NCBI RefSeq assembly: GCF_028890115.1
Contig: NZ_JARCJD010000011.1
Coordinates: 89,145 to 153,144, forward strand
Origin: Phaeobacter sp. QD34_24
Lineage (GTDB): Bacteria > Pseudomonadota > Alphaproteobacteria > Rhodobacterales > Rhodobacteraceae
Reading direction: 5' to 3'
Length of the DNA: 64,000 bases
In this document: one piece after another, positions 1 to 8,697 of the stretch
How the letters are laid out: each line of letters begins with the position of its first letter
Position numbering within the stretch: the first letter of the stretch is position 1
Program-made: the position numbers and the translations under genes
Notes under the pieces: model-generated
Seen by the model: the letters and a program-made list of their open reading frames with translations, nothing else
Told to the model about the DNA's origin: nothing
The model's database searches: none

Positions 1-723
1 ATGGCCGATGTACCGCATCTGATCGATCTGCAGGCGATTACCGAGCTGAAGGGCATCGCTGTCGAAGGTGGCACAATCACCATCGGCGCGATGACCACCC
101 AGCACGAGCTGATCACCAGCGATGAACTGGCGGCGGCTGCTCCGATCATGCGCGAGGCGGCACTGCTGATCGCCGATCCGCAGGTGCGCTATGTGGGCAC
201 CATTGGCGGCAATGTGGCCAATGGCGATCCGGGCAACGATATGCCCGGGCTGATGCAGTGCCTGGATGCCACCTTCACCCTGCAGGGGCCGGATGGCACC
301 CGCGAGGTTCAGGCGCGCGACTTCTACGAGGCGGCCTATATGACCGACCGCGAGGATGACGAGATCCTGACCAAGATCTCCTTTGCCGCACCCAAGGGCG
401 GGCAGGCCTATGAAAAGCAAAAACGCAAGATCGGCGATTACGCCACGGCGGCGGCGGCTGTGATCCTGGAAAAGGTGGACGGCAAGGTCGCCTCGGCCTC
501 GATCGCGATGACCAATCTCAGCGACACGCCGGTGTTTTCCGCCGATGCAGGCGCGGCCTTGGTCGGCAGTGACTGCGGCGCCGATGCCGTCTCGGATGCG
601 GTCAGTGCCATGCTGGGCGACATCGACCCGACCGAGGACAACCGCGGACCGGTTGAATTCAAGAAACACGTGGCTGGCGTCATCCTGCGCCGGGCCATCG
701 AACGCGCCTGGTCGCGGGCCTGA
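1..723 (+). CDS. coxM: Aerobic CO dehydrogenase medium (FAD-binding) subunit CoxM, 5' end outside window
   Basis: The FAD subunit passes electrons from the [2Fe-2S] subunit towards the respiratory chain. The visible 240 residues carry the flavin-binding motif TIGGN (about residues 67-71) followed by a GDPGNDMP stretch typical of CoxM. The first ATG in the window is probably internal: family members are about 270-290 residues long and start with an AGGxS flavin loop that is missing here, so roughly 45 residues lie upstream. It is followed after 11 bp (with a GGGAGGAG ribosome site) by coxS and then coxL. That M-S-L order is the one known for form I CO dehydrogenase operons. Confidence 0.92.
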   Translation: MADVPHLIDLQAITELKGIAVEGGTITIGAMTTQHELITSDELAAAAPIMREAALLIADPQVRYVGTIGGNVANGDPGNDMPGLMQCLDATFTLQGPDGTREVQARDFYEAAYMTDREDDEILTKISFAAPKGGQAYEKQKRKIGDYATAAAAVILEKVDGKVASASIAMTNLSDTPVFSADAGAALVGSDCGADAVSDAVSAMLGDIDPTEDNRGPVEFKKHVAGVILRRAIERAWSRA

Positions 724-734
724 GGGAGGAGACC

Positions 735-1226
735 ATGGGAAAACAAATCATCACCCTGACGGTGAACGGCGAGAAGCACGAAGTCGCCGCCGAACCGCGT
801 GAGCTTTTGGTGCACACCCTGCGCGAGACGCTGAAACTGACCGGCCCGCATGTGGGCTGCGAGACCTCGCATTGCGGCGCCTGCACCGTCGATATCGACG
901 GCAAATCGGTGAAATCCTGCACCATGTTTGCAGCGCAAGCGGATGGCGCCGAGATCACCACCATTGAAGGCATCGCAACGCCTGACGGCATGCACGTGCT
1001 GCAGGAAATGTTCCGCGAACATCACGGGCTTCAGTGCGGCTTCTGCACCCCCGGCATGATCACGCGGGCCTATCGCCTGCTGCAGGAAAACCCCAACCCG
1101 ACCGAGGAAGAGGTCCGTTTCGGCATCGCCGGCAACCTCTGCCGCTGCACCGGCTATCAGAATATCGTCAAGGCGATCCTCGCCGCCGCGGCTGAACTCA
1201 ACGCATCCAAGGAGGCAGCACAATGA
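735..1226 (+). CDS. coxS: Aerobic CO dehydrogenase small subunit CoxS, two [2Fe-2S] clusters
   Basis: 163 residues, normal length for the family. The N-terminal plant-ferredoxin-like cluster is shown by CETSHCGAC plus a later Cys at KSC. The C-terminal helical [2Fe-2S] domain is shown by CGFCTPGM and CRCTGY. It relays electrons from the molybdenum site of CoxL to FAD in CoxM. A GGGAGGAG ribosome site precedes the ATG. The stop codon overlaps the coxL start (ATGA at 1223-1226), so the two are translationally coupled. Confidence 0.96.
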   Translation: MGKQIITLTVNGEKHEVAAEPRELLVHTLRETLKLTGPHVGCETSHCGACTVDIDGKSVKSCTMFAAQADGAEITTIEGIATPDGMHVLQEMFREHHGLQCGFCTPGMITRAYRLLQENPNPTEEEVRFGIAGNLCRCTGYQNIVKAILAAAAELNASKEAAQ

Positions 1227-3637
1227 AGGATCTGGAGGACCGTCAGGAACGGATCGACAACCTCAAGGGGATGGGCTGCTCGCGCAAGCGGGTCGAGGAT
1301 GCGCGTTTCACCCAAGGCAAGGGCAAGTACGTCGATGACGTCAATCTGCCGGGCATGCTGCACGGGGATTTCGTGCGCTCACCCTATGCCCATGCGCGGG
1401 TGAAATCGATCAATATCGATGCCGCCATGGCGCTGGATGGCGTCGTCGCCGTGCTGACCGCCAAGGATCTGGAGCCGCTGGCGCTGCACTGGATGCCGAC
1501 CCTTGCCGGCGACAAGCAGATGGTGCTGGCCGATGGCAAGGTGCTGTTCCAGGGCCAGGAGGTCGCCTTTGTCGTCGCCAAGGACCGCTATATCGCCGCC
1601 GACGCGGTGGAACTCGTCGAGGTGGAATACGAGGAACTTCCGGTTCTGGTCGACCCCTTCGAGGCGCTGCAGTCCGACATCGTCCTGCGCGAGGACATCA
1701 AGGACGAGAAAGAGGGCGCTCACGGCCCCCGTCGCCATCACAACCACATCTTCCTCTGGGAAGAGGGCGACAAGGAAGCCACCGAGCAGGTTCTGGACGA
1801 GGCCGAAGTGGTGGCCGAGGAGATGGTCTATTACCACCGCACCCACCCGTGCCCGCTGGAGCCCTGCGGCTCTGTCGCCAGCATGGACAAGATCAATGGC
1901 AAGCTGACGCTCTGGGGCACCTTCCAGGCGCCGCATGTGGTGCGCACCGTGGCCAGCCTTCTGTCGGGGATCGAAGAGCACAACATCCGCGTGATCTCCC
2001 CCGATATCGGCGGCGGTTTCGGCAACAAGGTCGGCGTCTATCCGGGCTATGTCTGCTCCATCGTGGCGACCATCGTCACTGGCCAGCCGGTGAAGTGGAT
2101 CGAGGACCGGATGGAAAACCTGATGGCCACCGCCTTTGCCCGTGACTACTGGATGAAGGGCAAGATCAGCGCCACCAAGGAGGGCAAGATCACCGGGCTG
2201 CACTGCCATGTGACCGCCGACCACGGCGCCTTCGATGCCTGCGCCGACCCGACCAAGTTCCCGGCCGGTTTCTTCCACATCTGCACCGGATCCTATGACA
2301 TCCCGGTCGCCTATGTGGGCGTTGACGGCGTCTATACCAACAAGGCGCCGGGCGGCGTGGCCTATCGCTGCTCTTTCCGGGTGACGGAGGCCGCCTATTT
2401 CATCGAACGCATGATCGAGGTGCTGGCGATGGAGCTGAACATGGACGCAGCCGAGCTGCGCCGGATCAACTTTATCCGCGAAGACCAGTTCCCCTATCAG
2501 TCGGCACTGGGCTGGGAATATGACTCGGGCGATTATCACTCCGCCTGGGACAAGGCACTGGCGGCGGTCAAATACGATGAGCTGCGCGCCGAGCAGGCGC
2601 AGCGGGTGGAGGACTTCAAGGCCGGGAAGACGCGCAAGCTTCTGGGCATTGGTCTGACGCATTTCACCGAGATCGTCGGTGCGGGCCCGGTGAAGAACTG
2701 CGATATCCTCGGCATGGGGATGTTCGACAGCTGCGAGATCCGCATCCACCCCACCGGATCGGCCATTGCACGCCTTGGTACCATCAGCCAAGGGCAGGGG
2801 CATGCGACCACCTTCGCGCAGATCCTGGCGTCTGAGATCGGTCTCTCGGCTGACTCGATCACCATCGAGGAAGGCGATACCGACACCGCGCCTTACGGTC
2901 TGGGCACCTATGGGTCACGCTCGACACCCGTTGCAGGCGCTGCCACTGCCATGGCGGGCCGCAAGATCCGCGCCAAGGCGCAGATGATCGCGGCTTACTT
3001 GCTGGAAGTGCACGACAACGACCTGGAATGGGACGTGGACCGGTTCGTGGTCAAGGGCGCGCCCGAGCGCTTCAAGACCATGAAGGACATCGCCTATGCG
3101 GCCTATAATCAGGCCATTCCGGGCGTCGAGCCGGGGCTTGAGGCGGTGAGCTACTATGACCCGCCCAACATGACCTATCCCTTTGGCGCCTATATCTGCG
3201 TCATGGAGATCGACGTCGACACCGGTGAGCATGAAATCCGCCAGTTCTACGCGCTGGACGATTGCGGCACCCGGATCAACCCGATGGTCATCGAAGGTCA
3301 GGTGCACGGTGGTTTGACCGAGGCGCTCGCCATCGCCATGGGGCAGGAGATTGCCTATGACGATATGGGCAACTGCAAGACCGGCACGCTGATGGACTTC
3401 TTCATCCCGACCGCCGTTGAGACGCCGCATTACACCACCGACCACACCGAAACCCCCAGCCCGCATCACCCGATCGGCGCCAAGGGTGTGGGTGAAAGCC
3501 CCAATGTGGGCGGTGTTCCGGCCTTCTCCAACGCGGTGCATGATGCCTTCCGTGCCTTTGGCCTGCGCCAAAGCCACATGCCCCACGATCACTGGCGGAT
3601 CTGGAAGACCGCCAACGATCTGGGCCTGCACGGCTAA
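1223..3637 (+). CDS. coxL: Aerobic CO dehydrogenase large subunit CoxL, form I (molybdopterin/Mo-Cu catalytic subunit)
   Basis: 804 residues, as in characterised form I CoxL. The decisive feature is the active-site loop AYRCSFR, with its cysteine near residue 383 (codon 2369-2371). In Oligotropha-type CO dehydrogenase this Cys carries the copper of the Mo-S-Cu centre, whereas form II paralogues have AYRGAGR. A GGGFGNK molybdopterin-contact motif and a C-terminal GAKGVGES motif are also present. It oxidises CO to CO2 with water and forms an M2S2L2-type enzyme with CoxM and CoxS. A perfect 10-bp hairpin follows the gene before coxD. Confidence 0.96.
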   Translation: MKDLEDRQERIDNLKGMGCSRKRVEDARFTQGKGKYVDDVNLPGMLHGDFVRSPYAHARVKSINIDAAMALDGVVAVLTAKDLEPLALHWMPTLAGDKQMVLADGKVLFQGQEVAFVVAKDRYIAADAVELVEVEYEELPVLVDPFEALQSDIVLREDIKDEKEGAHGPRRHHNHIFLWEEGDKEATEQVLDEAEVVAEEMVYYHRTHPCPLEPCGSVASMDKINGKLTLWGTFQAPHVVRTVASLLSGIEEHNIRVISPDIGGGFGNKVGVYPGYVCSIVATIVTGQPVKWIEDRMENLMATAFARDYWMKGKISATKEGKITGLHCHVTADHGAFDACADPTKFPAGFFHICTGSYDIPVAYVGVDGVYTNKAPGGVAYRCSFRVTEAAYFIERMIEVLAMELNMDAAELRRINFIREDQFPYQSALGWEYDSGDYHSAWDKALAAVKYDELRAEQAQRVEDFKAGKTRKLLGIGLTHFTEIVGAGPVKNCDILGMGMFDSCEIRIHPTGSAIARLGTISQGQGHATTFAQILASEIGLSADSITIEEGDTDTAPYGLGTYGSRSTPVAGAATAMAGRKIRAKAQMIAAYLLEVHDNDLEWDVDRFVVKGAPERFKTMKDIAYAAYNQAIPGVEPGLEAVSYYDPPNMTYPFGAYICVMEIDVDTGEHEIRQFYALDDCGTRINPMVIEGQVHGGLTEALAIAMGQEIAYDDMGNCKTGTLMDFFIPTAVETPHYTTDHTETPSPHHPIGAKGVGESPNVGGVPAFSNAVHDAFRAFGLRQSHMPHDHWRIWKTANDLGLHG

Positions 3638-3659
3638 GGCTTAAGTCGTACTAAAAAGA

Positions 3660-3684
3660 GGGAGGCCGCCGCGTGCGGCCTCCC
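3660..3684 (+). terminator. Perfect 10-bp hairpin between coxL and coxD
   Basis: Arms GGGAGGCCGC and GCGGCCTCCC enclose a 5-nt loop (CGCGT). No T-run follows, so it is more likely an mRNA-stabilising or attenuating hairpin than a full terminator. It could set a higher level of the structural coxMSL message than of the downstream maturation genes; that role is inference. Confidence 0.55.
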
Positions 3685-3745
3685 ATCTCCGCCCCAACCC
3701 GGCCCCGCGATGGGGCCGTGCGCAGCGACCTGTCGGATCTGATCC

Positions 3746-4612
3746 ATGACCTATCTCGACCTTCAGAAAGACTTGGCCGAACAGGGCTATGTCGCCTCCG
3801 ATGATCTGGCGATGGCGCTGCATCTTGCGGTGACTCTGGGCCGTCCGCTGCTCTTGGAAGGGGCTGCCGGTGTCGGCAAGACCGAGATCGCCCGCGCCCT
3901 GGCTGCCGCGCGGGACACGCGCCTGATCCGGCTGCAATGCTATGAAGGGCTGGACGCGGCACAGGCGATCTATGAATGGAATTACCAGCGCCAACTGCTG
4001 GCGATCCAGGCCTCCGGCAAGACCGGGAAAGAGGCTGAGGCGCAGATATTCTCAGAGGACTACCTGTTGGAGCGCCCGCTGTTGCAGGCCATCCGGCAGG
4101 ACATATCCCCGGTGCTGCTGATTGACGAGATCGACCGCGCCGATGAGGAATTCGAGGCCTACCTTCTGGAGGTGCTCGCGGATTTCCAGATCACCGTGCC
4201 GGAGCTTGGCACCATCACCGCAAAAAGCCGACCCTTGGTGATCCTCACGGCCAATGGCACCCGCGATCTGTCGGACGCGCTGCGGCGCCGCTGCCTTTAC
4301 GCTCATGTCGACTATCCCGACCGCAAGACGGAACTCGCCATTCTGGACGCCCGCTGTCCGGGGCTGAGCGCCGCCCTTGCAGGGCAGATCGTCGGCTTCG
4401 TGCAGGATCTGCGCAAGGAAGATCTGGTGAAGAAACCCGGCGTGGCCGAGATGCTGGATTTTGCCGCCGCGCTCTCTGGCCTCGGCGTTGCGGATCTCAC
4501 CGAAGATCCCGCTGCCCTGATGGCGGCCATGGCAACCTTGCTGAAGACCGAAGCCGACCGCGGTGCGGTTCCGGCAGAGGTCGCGCAGCGGCTGGCGGGG
4601 CGCGCCGCATGA
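3746..4612 (+). CDS. coxD: MoxR-type AAA+ ATPase CoxD, CO dehydrogenase maturation factor
   Basis: 288 residues. Walker A GAAGVGKT (about 39-46) and Walker B LLIDEIDR (about 124-131) are intact, and sensor-type ITVPELGT and ILTANGTRD segments follow. In Oligotropha CoxD is a membrane-associated ATPase needed to sulfurate the Mo site and build the Mo-S-Cu cluster. The gene lies directly after coxL and overlaps coxE by ATGA, as in other form I clusters. A paralogue is at 35371. Confidence 0.93.
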   Translation: MTYLDLQKDLAEQGYVASDDLAMALHLAVTLGRPLLLEGAAGVGKTEIARALAAARDTRLIRLQCYEGLDAAQAIYEWNYQRQLLAIQASGKTGKEAEAQIFSEDYLLERPLLQAIRQDISPVLLIDEIDRADEEFEAYLLEVLADFQITVPELGTITAKSRPLVILTANGTRDLSDALRRRCLYAHVDYPDRKTELAILDARCPGLSAALAGQIVGFVQDLRKEDLVKKPGVAEMLDFAAALSGLGVADLTEDPAALMAAMATLLKTEADRGAVPAEVAQRLAGRAA

Positions 4613-5796
4613 GCCGGGTGACGAAATTCGCAGGCCGCGATCCCGGCCCCGGCGCCCGCGTTGCGGGCTTCATGGCGCATCTGCGCGCCCATGGATTTGC
4701 GCTGGGGGTGGCCGAAACCGGCACCGCGCTGGCGGCGCTTGGGGCGGTGGAGGCAAGCGACCCGTCTGAGGCCCGCGCCGCATTGCGGGCCGTCTGCGCA
4801 GGCCGGGCCGAGGATGTGGAGCGGTTCGACACTCTCTTTGACAGCTTCTGGATGGATGCGGGCCGGGTTCGGCAAAAGACCGTGCCCAGCGACAATAAAA
4901 ACAAGAGCGACGACATGCGCGCCACCCGCAAGGACGCAGGCGAAACAGAGGCAGAAGGTACAGGCACAATTCAGGCCCCCGGCGGCAGCGGCGGCGGCGG
5001 GGCGGAAAGCGACGGCGTGGGGCGGCTTGTTGCGTCAGATGTGAAGAACCTGATGAAGAAGGATCTGCGCGATCTGGTGGACCCGGAAGATATCCGTCAG
5101 GCCGAAGAGGTTGCCGTGCGGTTGGGGCAGGCCCTGCGCGACAGGCGCTCCCGCAGGCGCAAGGCGGCGCGGCGGGGCAGGGCGGTGGACTTCCGCCGCA
5201 CCATCCGCAAGGCGGTGGCCACCGGCGGTGTTCCCCTCAGGCTTGCGCGGCGGAACCGTCCCGACCGGCCTGTGAAGATCGTTGCCCTGTGTGATGTCTC
5301 GGGATCCATGCTGGTCTATGCGCGCCCCTTCCTGGCGTTTCTTGCGGGGCTGATGCGGGCCGATGCGGCGTCGGACGCGTACCTCTTTCACACCCGGCTT
5401 GTGCGGATTGCCGATGCCCTGCGTGAAGAGGACCCGATGCGCGCCCTGAACCGCGTCACCCTGATGGCCGAAGGTATCGGCGGCGGCAGCTGCATCGGCG
5501 GCGCGCTCACGCATTTTGCCACCACCTATGCACGCCGCTTCGTCGATGGGCGCTCGGTGGTGATCATCCTGTCGGATGGCTACGACAGCGACCCGCCGGA
5601 CCATATGGCAGCAGGCTTGCAGGCGCTGAAGCGGCGTGGTTGCCGGATCGTCTGGCTCAATCCGCTGAAGGGCTGGCAGGGCTACGAGCCGATTGCACGC
5701 GGCATGGCGGCGGCGCTGCCGTATTTGGATCTGTTCGAGGCGGCCAACACGCTGGAGGCGCTGGCCAGCCTCGATCAAAAACTGGGGGCGATATGA
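4609..5796 (+). CDS. coxE: VWA-domain protein CoxE, CO dehydrogenase maturation
   Basis: 395 residues of the CoxE family. The C-terminal half is a von Willebrand A domain with the metal-ion site DVSGSM (Asp near 229) and a later ILSDGYDS motif. The central part has a low-complexity Gly/Ala-Gly linker (about 120-135). In the family it partners the MoxR ATPase CoxD in metal-centre assembly, with mutants affected in copper insertion. Its start overlaps the coxD stop and its stop overlaps the coxF start. Confidence 0.93.
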   Translation: MSRVTKFAGRDPGPGARVAGFMAHLRAHGFALGVAETGTALAALGAVEASDPSEARAALRAVCAGRAEDVERFDTLFDSFWMDAGRVRQKTVPSDNKNKSDDMRATRKDAGETEAEGTGTIQAPGGSGGGGAESDGVGRLVASDVKNLMKKDLRDLVDPEDIRQAEEVAVRLGQALRDRRSRRRKAARRGRAVDFRRTIRKAVATGGVPLRLARRNRPDRPVKIVALCDVSGSMLVYARPFLAFLAGLMRADAASDAYLFHTRLVRIADALREEDPMRALNRVTLMAEGIGGGSCIGGALTHFATTYARRFVDGRSVVIILSDGYDSDPPDHMAAGLQALKRRGCRIVWLNPLKGWQGYEPIARGMAAALPYLDLFEAANTLEALASLDQKLGAI

Positions 5797-6659
5797 GTTT
5801 CATCATGGCAGGACATTCCGCACTTGGACCACGGCTGGAACAGGATCTGGCCCGCGAAACAGAGGCCCGGCGCAGCGCTGGCGAACCCTTTGCCATGGCG
5901 ACCGTGGTGCGCACCGTGGCGGCGACCTCGGCCAAGCCGGGATCAAAGGCGTTGATCGACGCCAAGGGCGAGATCGTCGTCGGTTTCCTGGGTGGCGGCT
6001 GCGTGCGCGGCGCCGTGGGTCGCGCGGCCCGCGAGGCGATCGAAACAGGCGCGCCGCAGCTTCTGTCGATTGGGCCGGAAGAATTGCTCGCCGAGGCGGG
6101 CGTCAGCGCAGGCGAGGAGCGCGACGGCATCAAATACGCCCGCAACGGCTGCCCCAGCAAGGGTGTCCTGGATATCTTCGTGGAACCGGTTTTGCCGCTG
6201 CCTGCCCTGGTGGTCTGTGGCTCCGGCCCGGTGGCGCAGGCGCTGGTGGAATTGTCGGCGCGGTTTGAGTTCGACCGCACATTGTGCCTGCCGGGGCCGC
6301 AGCAGGTCGATCTGCCCATGCCCGACCGGGTGGTGGAGCATTTCGACGCGCATCCGATCTGGGACAGCGCGCCCTTCGTGGTGGTCGCCACGCAAGGACG
6401 CGGCGACGAGGCTGCGCTCAGCCGGGCGCTCACGCAGAAGGCGCGTTATATCGGCTTTGTCGGCAGTCGCCGGAAATTCGCGACCCTGTCGCAGCGATTG
6501 AAGGACAAGGGCGTGTCCGAAGCGGCGCTTGCCACGGTGAAGGCGCCTGCGGGCATCGATATCCACGCCATCACCCCGGATGAGATCGCCCTGTCGATCC
6601 TTGCCGAGCTGGTGCAGCGCCGCCGGGCGCTTCAGCGCCGGGAGGTGGCAGATGGCTGA
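5793..6659 (+). CDS. coxF: XdhC/CoxF-family Moco enzyme maturation protein
   Basis: 288 residues from the ATG that overlaps the coxE stop (ATGA, 5793-5796). The XdhC/CoxI N-terminal domain has GFLGGGCVRG with the family Cys, and the C-terminal Rossmann half has VVCGSGPVAQAL and GFVGSRRK. Family members bind molybdenum cofactor and deliver or sulfurate it for molybdenum hydroxylases. The 3' end contains a strong ribosome site (GGAGGT at 6641) for the next, very small gene. Confidence 0.92.
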   Translation: MSFIMAGHSALGPRLEQDLARETEARRSAGEPFAMATVVRTVAATSAKPGSKALIDAKGEIVVGFLGGGCVRGAVGRAAREAIETGAPQLLSIGPEELLAEAGVSAGEERDGIKYARNGCPSKGVLDIFVEPVLPLPALVVCGSGPVAQALVELSARFEFDRTLCLPGPQQVDLPMPDRVVEHFDAHPIWDSAPFVVVATQGRGDEAALSRALTQKARYIGFVGSRRKFATLSQRLKDKGVSEAALATVKAPAGIDIHAITPDEIALSILAELVQRRRALQRREVADG

Positions 6660-6774
6660 TTTTACCCGGCGTCTGGTAGGCCCCCTGACCCGCAGCCTGT
6701 GGCGACGCCTGTTTCCCGAATTGAGTGACGAGCAGGCCAAGGTTCTGGCCACCGTCAAATTTCCCTGTTGCTAG
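6652..6774 (+). CDS. 40-residue ORF in the cox operon ending in Cys-Cys
   Basis: ATG at 6652 overlaps the end of coxF and has GGAGGT five bases upstream. It encodes 40 residues: a basic amphipathic N-terminal half (RRLVG, SLWRRL), an acidic ELSDEQ stretch, then the terminus KFPCC. The TAG is followed immediately by the AAGGA site of coxG. I do not recognise the family. The coupling and ribosome site argue that it is translated. A terminal CC could bind a metal or be modified, which would be notable in an operon that builds a Mo-Cu enzyme; this is inference. Confidence 0.6.
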   Translation: MADFTRRLVGPLTRSLWRRLFPELSDEQAKVLATVKFPCC

Positions 6775-6787
6775 AAGGACAACCCAC

Positions 6788-7240
6788 ATGGAACTGAACG
6801 ACGAAATCTTCATCAATGCCCCGCGTGACGAGGTCTATGCGGCTCTCAATGACCCGGAGGTGCTGCAAAAGGCGATCCCCGGCTGCGAGGAGCTGATCAA
6901 ACATTCCGACACCGAGCTGGAGGCCAAGGTGGTGCTGAAGATCGGCCCGGTGAAGGCGAAATTCTCGGGCCAGGTGACCCTGTCCCCTGACGCCCCGCCG
7001 GAACGCTTCTCGCTGACCGGGCAGGGCAATGGCGGTGCCGCGGGCTTTGCCAAGGGCGGCGCCGAGGTGGTGTTGACAGAACAGGATGGCGGCACGCTGC
7101 TGTCCTACACGGCCAAGGCCGATATCGGCGGCAAGCTGGCGCAGCTGGGCAGCCGCCTGATCCAGAGCACGGCCAAGAAACTGGCCGCCAAGTTTTTCAA
7201 GAGCTTTTCCGAGGAGATGGAAAAAGCCCAGGCCGCCTAA
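6788..7240 (+). CDS. coxG: CoxG-like SRPBCC-fold protein
   Basis: 150 residues of the CoxG (carbon monoxide dehydrogenase subunit G) family: N-terminal ELNDEIFINAPRDEV, central IPGCEEL, KIGPVKAKFSG and a C-terminal KFF...F segment. SRPBCC proteins form a hydrophobic pocket. CoxG is linked to membrane attachment of CO dehydrogenase in Oligotropha and, in mycobacterial relatives, to menaquinone shuttling. Here the protein is short and has no C-terminal membrane anchor. An AAGGA site at 6775 precedes the ATG. A rho-independent terminator follows, so this is the last gene of the operon. Confidence 0.92.
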   Translation: MELNDEIFINAPRDEVYAALNDPEVLQKAIPGCEELIKHSDTELEAKVVLKIGPVKAKFSGQVTLSPDAPPERFSLTGQGNGGAAGFAKGGAEVVLTEQDGGTLLSYTAKADIGGKLAQLGSRLIQSTAKKLAAKFFKSFSEEMEKAQAA

Positions 7241-7294
7241 AGGACCATTCTGTCCCCATAGGGCGGCATACACTCACTGAACCGAGAGAAGACA

Positions 7295-7323
7295 AGGGGC
7301 GGCACGCAGGTGTCGCCCCTTTT
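7295..7323 (+). terminator. Rho-independent terminator of the form I cox operon
   Basis: An 11-bp stem (AGGGGCGGCAC with GTGTCGCCCCT, one G-T wobble) with GCAG loop, followed by TTTT. It lies between coxG and the separately transcribed DUF815 gene. Confidence 0.85.
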
Positions 7324-7405
7324 GCATGCATCCGGGTGGCAAAGCGGCTTGTTGCCCGGCTCCGAACATGCTTTGTCACCTCCGCAAGCAAGGACGGAGG
7401 ACCCC

Positions 7406-8260
7406 ATGACAGTACCGATGACTGAGGACGCATTGAACCGCATTGCCGAGGCCCTGGAGCGGATGTCGCCCGCGCCCCTGGAAGCGCCCGATTTCGATGC
7501 GGCGCCCGCCTTTGTCTGGCATGTCTCCCCGGATCGGCTGGCCCCGGTAGAGGCGGTGAACCGGGTCGATCTGGAGCTGCTGGTGGGCATCGACCGCTCG
7601 CGCGATACGCTGCTTGAAAACACCCGTCGGTTTGCCGAAGGGTCGGCCGCCAACAATGCGCTATTGTGGGGCGCGCGCGGCATGGGGAAATCGAGCCTGG
7701 TAAAGGCGGTGCATGGCGCGCTGATCGCCGATCATCCCGATCTGAAACTGGTGGAACTGCAGCGCGAGGATCTGCCTTCGGTGGCGCGGCTTCTGAACCA
7801 TCTGCGCGCCTCTTCCAAGCGGTTCATCCTGTTCTGCGATGACCTCTCGTTCAGCCATGACGATCAGCACTACAAGAGCCTGAAGGCGGTGCTGGATGGC
7901 GGCATCGAGGGGCGGCCCGAAAACGTGGTCTTCTATGCCACCTCGAACCGGCGCCACCTGATGCCGCGCGACATGATCGAAAACGAACGCTCCAGCGCCA
8001 TCAATCCCTCAGAGGCGGTGGAGGAGAAGGTTTCACTCTCCGATCGCTTTGGTCTGTGGCTGGGCTTCCACCCCTGCGATCAGGACGAATTCCTGTCTAT
8101 GATCGCGGGCTATTGCACCGCCTATGGCGTCACGGTCGACCCGGAGGTGCTGCGCGCCGAAGCGGTGGAGTGGCAGGCGACGCGCGGTGCGCGTTCGGGC
8201 CGGGTGGCCTGGCAGTATTTCACCGATCTGGCCGGGCGACACGGTGTTTCGCTCAGCTGA
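7406..8260 (+). CDS. DUF815-family P-loop ATPase
   Basis: 284 residues from the ATG with GGACGGAGG just upstream. The P-loop GARGMGKSS is at about 89-97 and a Walker B-like FILFCDDLSF at about 140. A C-terminal stretch with VFYATSNRRHL resembles an AAA+ sensor 1. DUF815 ATPases are widespread in proteobacteria and lack a defined substrate. The GFA gene begins 3 bp after its stop, so the two are probably co-transcribed. Confidence 0.9.
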   Translation: MTVPMTEDALNRIAEALERMSPAPLEAPDFDAAPAFVWHVSPDRLAPVEAVNRVDLELLVGIDRSRDTLLENTRRFAEGSAANNALLWGARGMGKSSLVKAVHGALIADHPDLKLVELQREDLPSVARLLNHLRASSKRFILFCDDLSFSHDDQHYKSLKAVLDGGIEGRPENVVFYATSNRRHLMPRDMIENERSSAINPSEAVEEKVSLSDRFGLWLGFHPCDQDEFLSMIAGYCTAYGVTVDPEVLRAEAVEWQATRGARSGRVAWQYFTDLAGRHGVSLS

Positions 8261-8263
8261 GGC

Positions 8264-8659
8264 ATGGACCCGTCGCAGCAGACATATACCGCCGGATGCC
8301 TCTGCGGCGCGCTGCGAGTTGTCGCGCAAGGGGCGCCCTTGCGCGTGGGGATCTGCCATTGCCTGGATTGCCGCAAACATCATGGCGCGCTGTTCTATGC
8401 GGCGGCGGTGTTTCGCGGCGACATGGTCACGATCGCGGGCGAAAGCCGGGCCTATCAGGGGCGGCATTTCTGTCCGCGCTGCGGATCGTCCGTTTTTGCC
8501 CGCAGCGATGAGGAGATCGAAGTGCACCTGGGAGCGATGGATGCACCGGATCAACTGGTGCCGAGCTACGAGCTCTGGACCGGGCGCCGCGAAAGCTGGC
8601 TGCCCGCATTCCCCGACATGATCCGGTTCCCCTCAAATCGCACCGATCCGGAGAGCTAG
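8264..8659 (+). CDS. GFA-domain (CENP-V/glutathione-dependent formaldehyde-activating-like) zinc protein
   Basis: 131 residues with the GFA zinc-ligand pattern: CLCG at about 12-15, CHCLDCRK at about 31-38 and CPRCGS at about 70-75. The family binds two zinc ions; only a few members have a demonstrated link to formaldehyde-glutathione chemistry, so the substrate is not predictable. It starts 3 bp after the DUF815 gene. Confidence 0.88.
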   Translation: MDPSQQTYTAGCLCGALRVVAQGAPLRVGICHCLDCRKHHGALFYAAAVFRGDMVTIAGESRAYQGRHFCPRCGSSVFARSDEEIEVHLGAMDAPDQLVPSYELWTGRRESWLPAFPDMIRFPSNRTDPES

Positions 8660-8697
8660 ACGGCTCGGTCAGCGCTCCCGTTCGGCCTAGGGTCTGG

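Noticed and set aside
438..1223. Long minus-strand open frame opposite coxM and coxS
   Set aside because: It is the high-GC mirror of two well-supported genes, with no ribosome site and no recognisable motifs. The same applies to many long antisense frames opposite coxL, radA, cysI, dctD and dctM.
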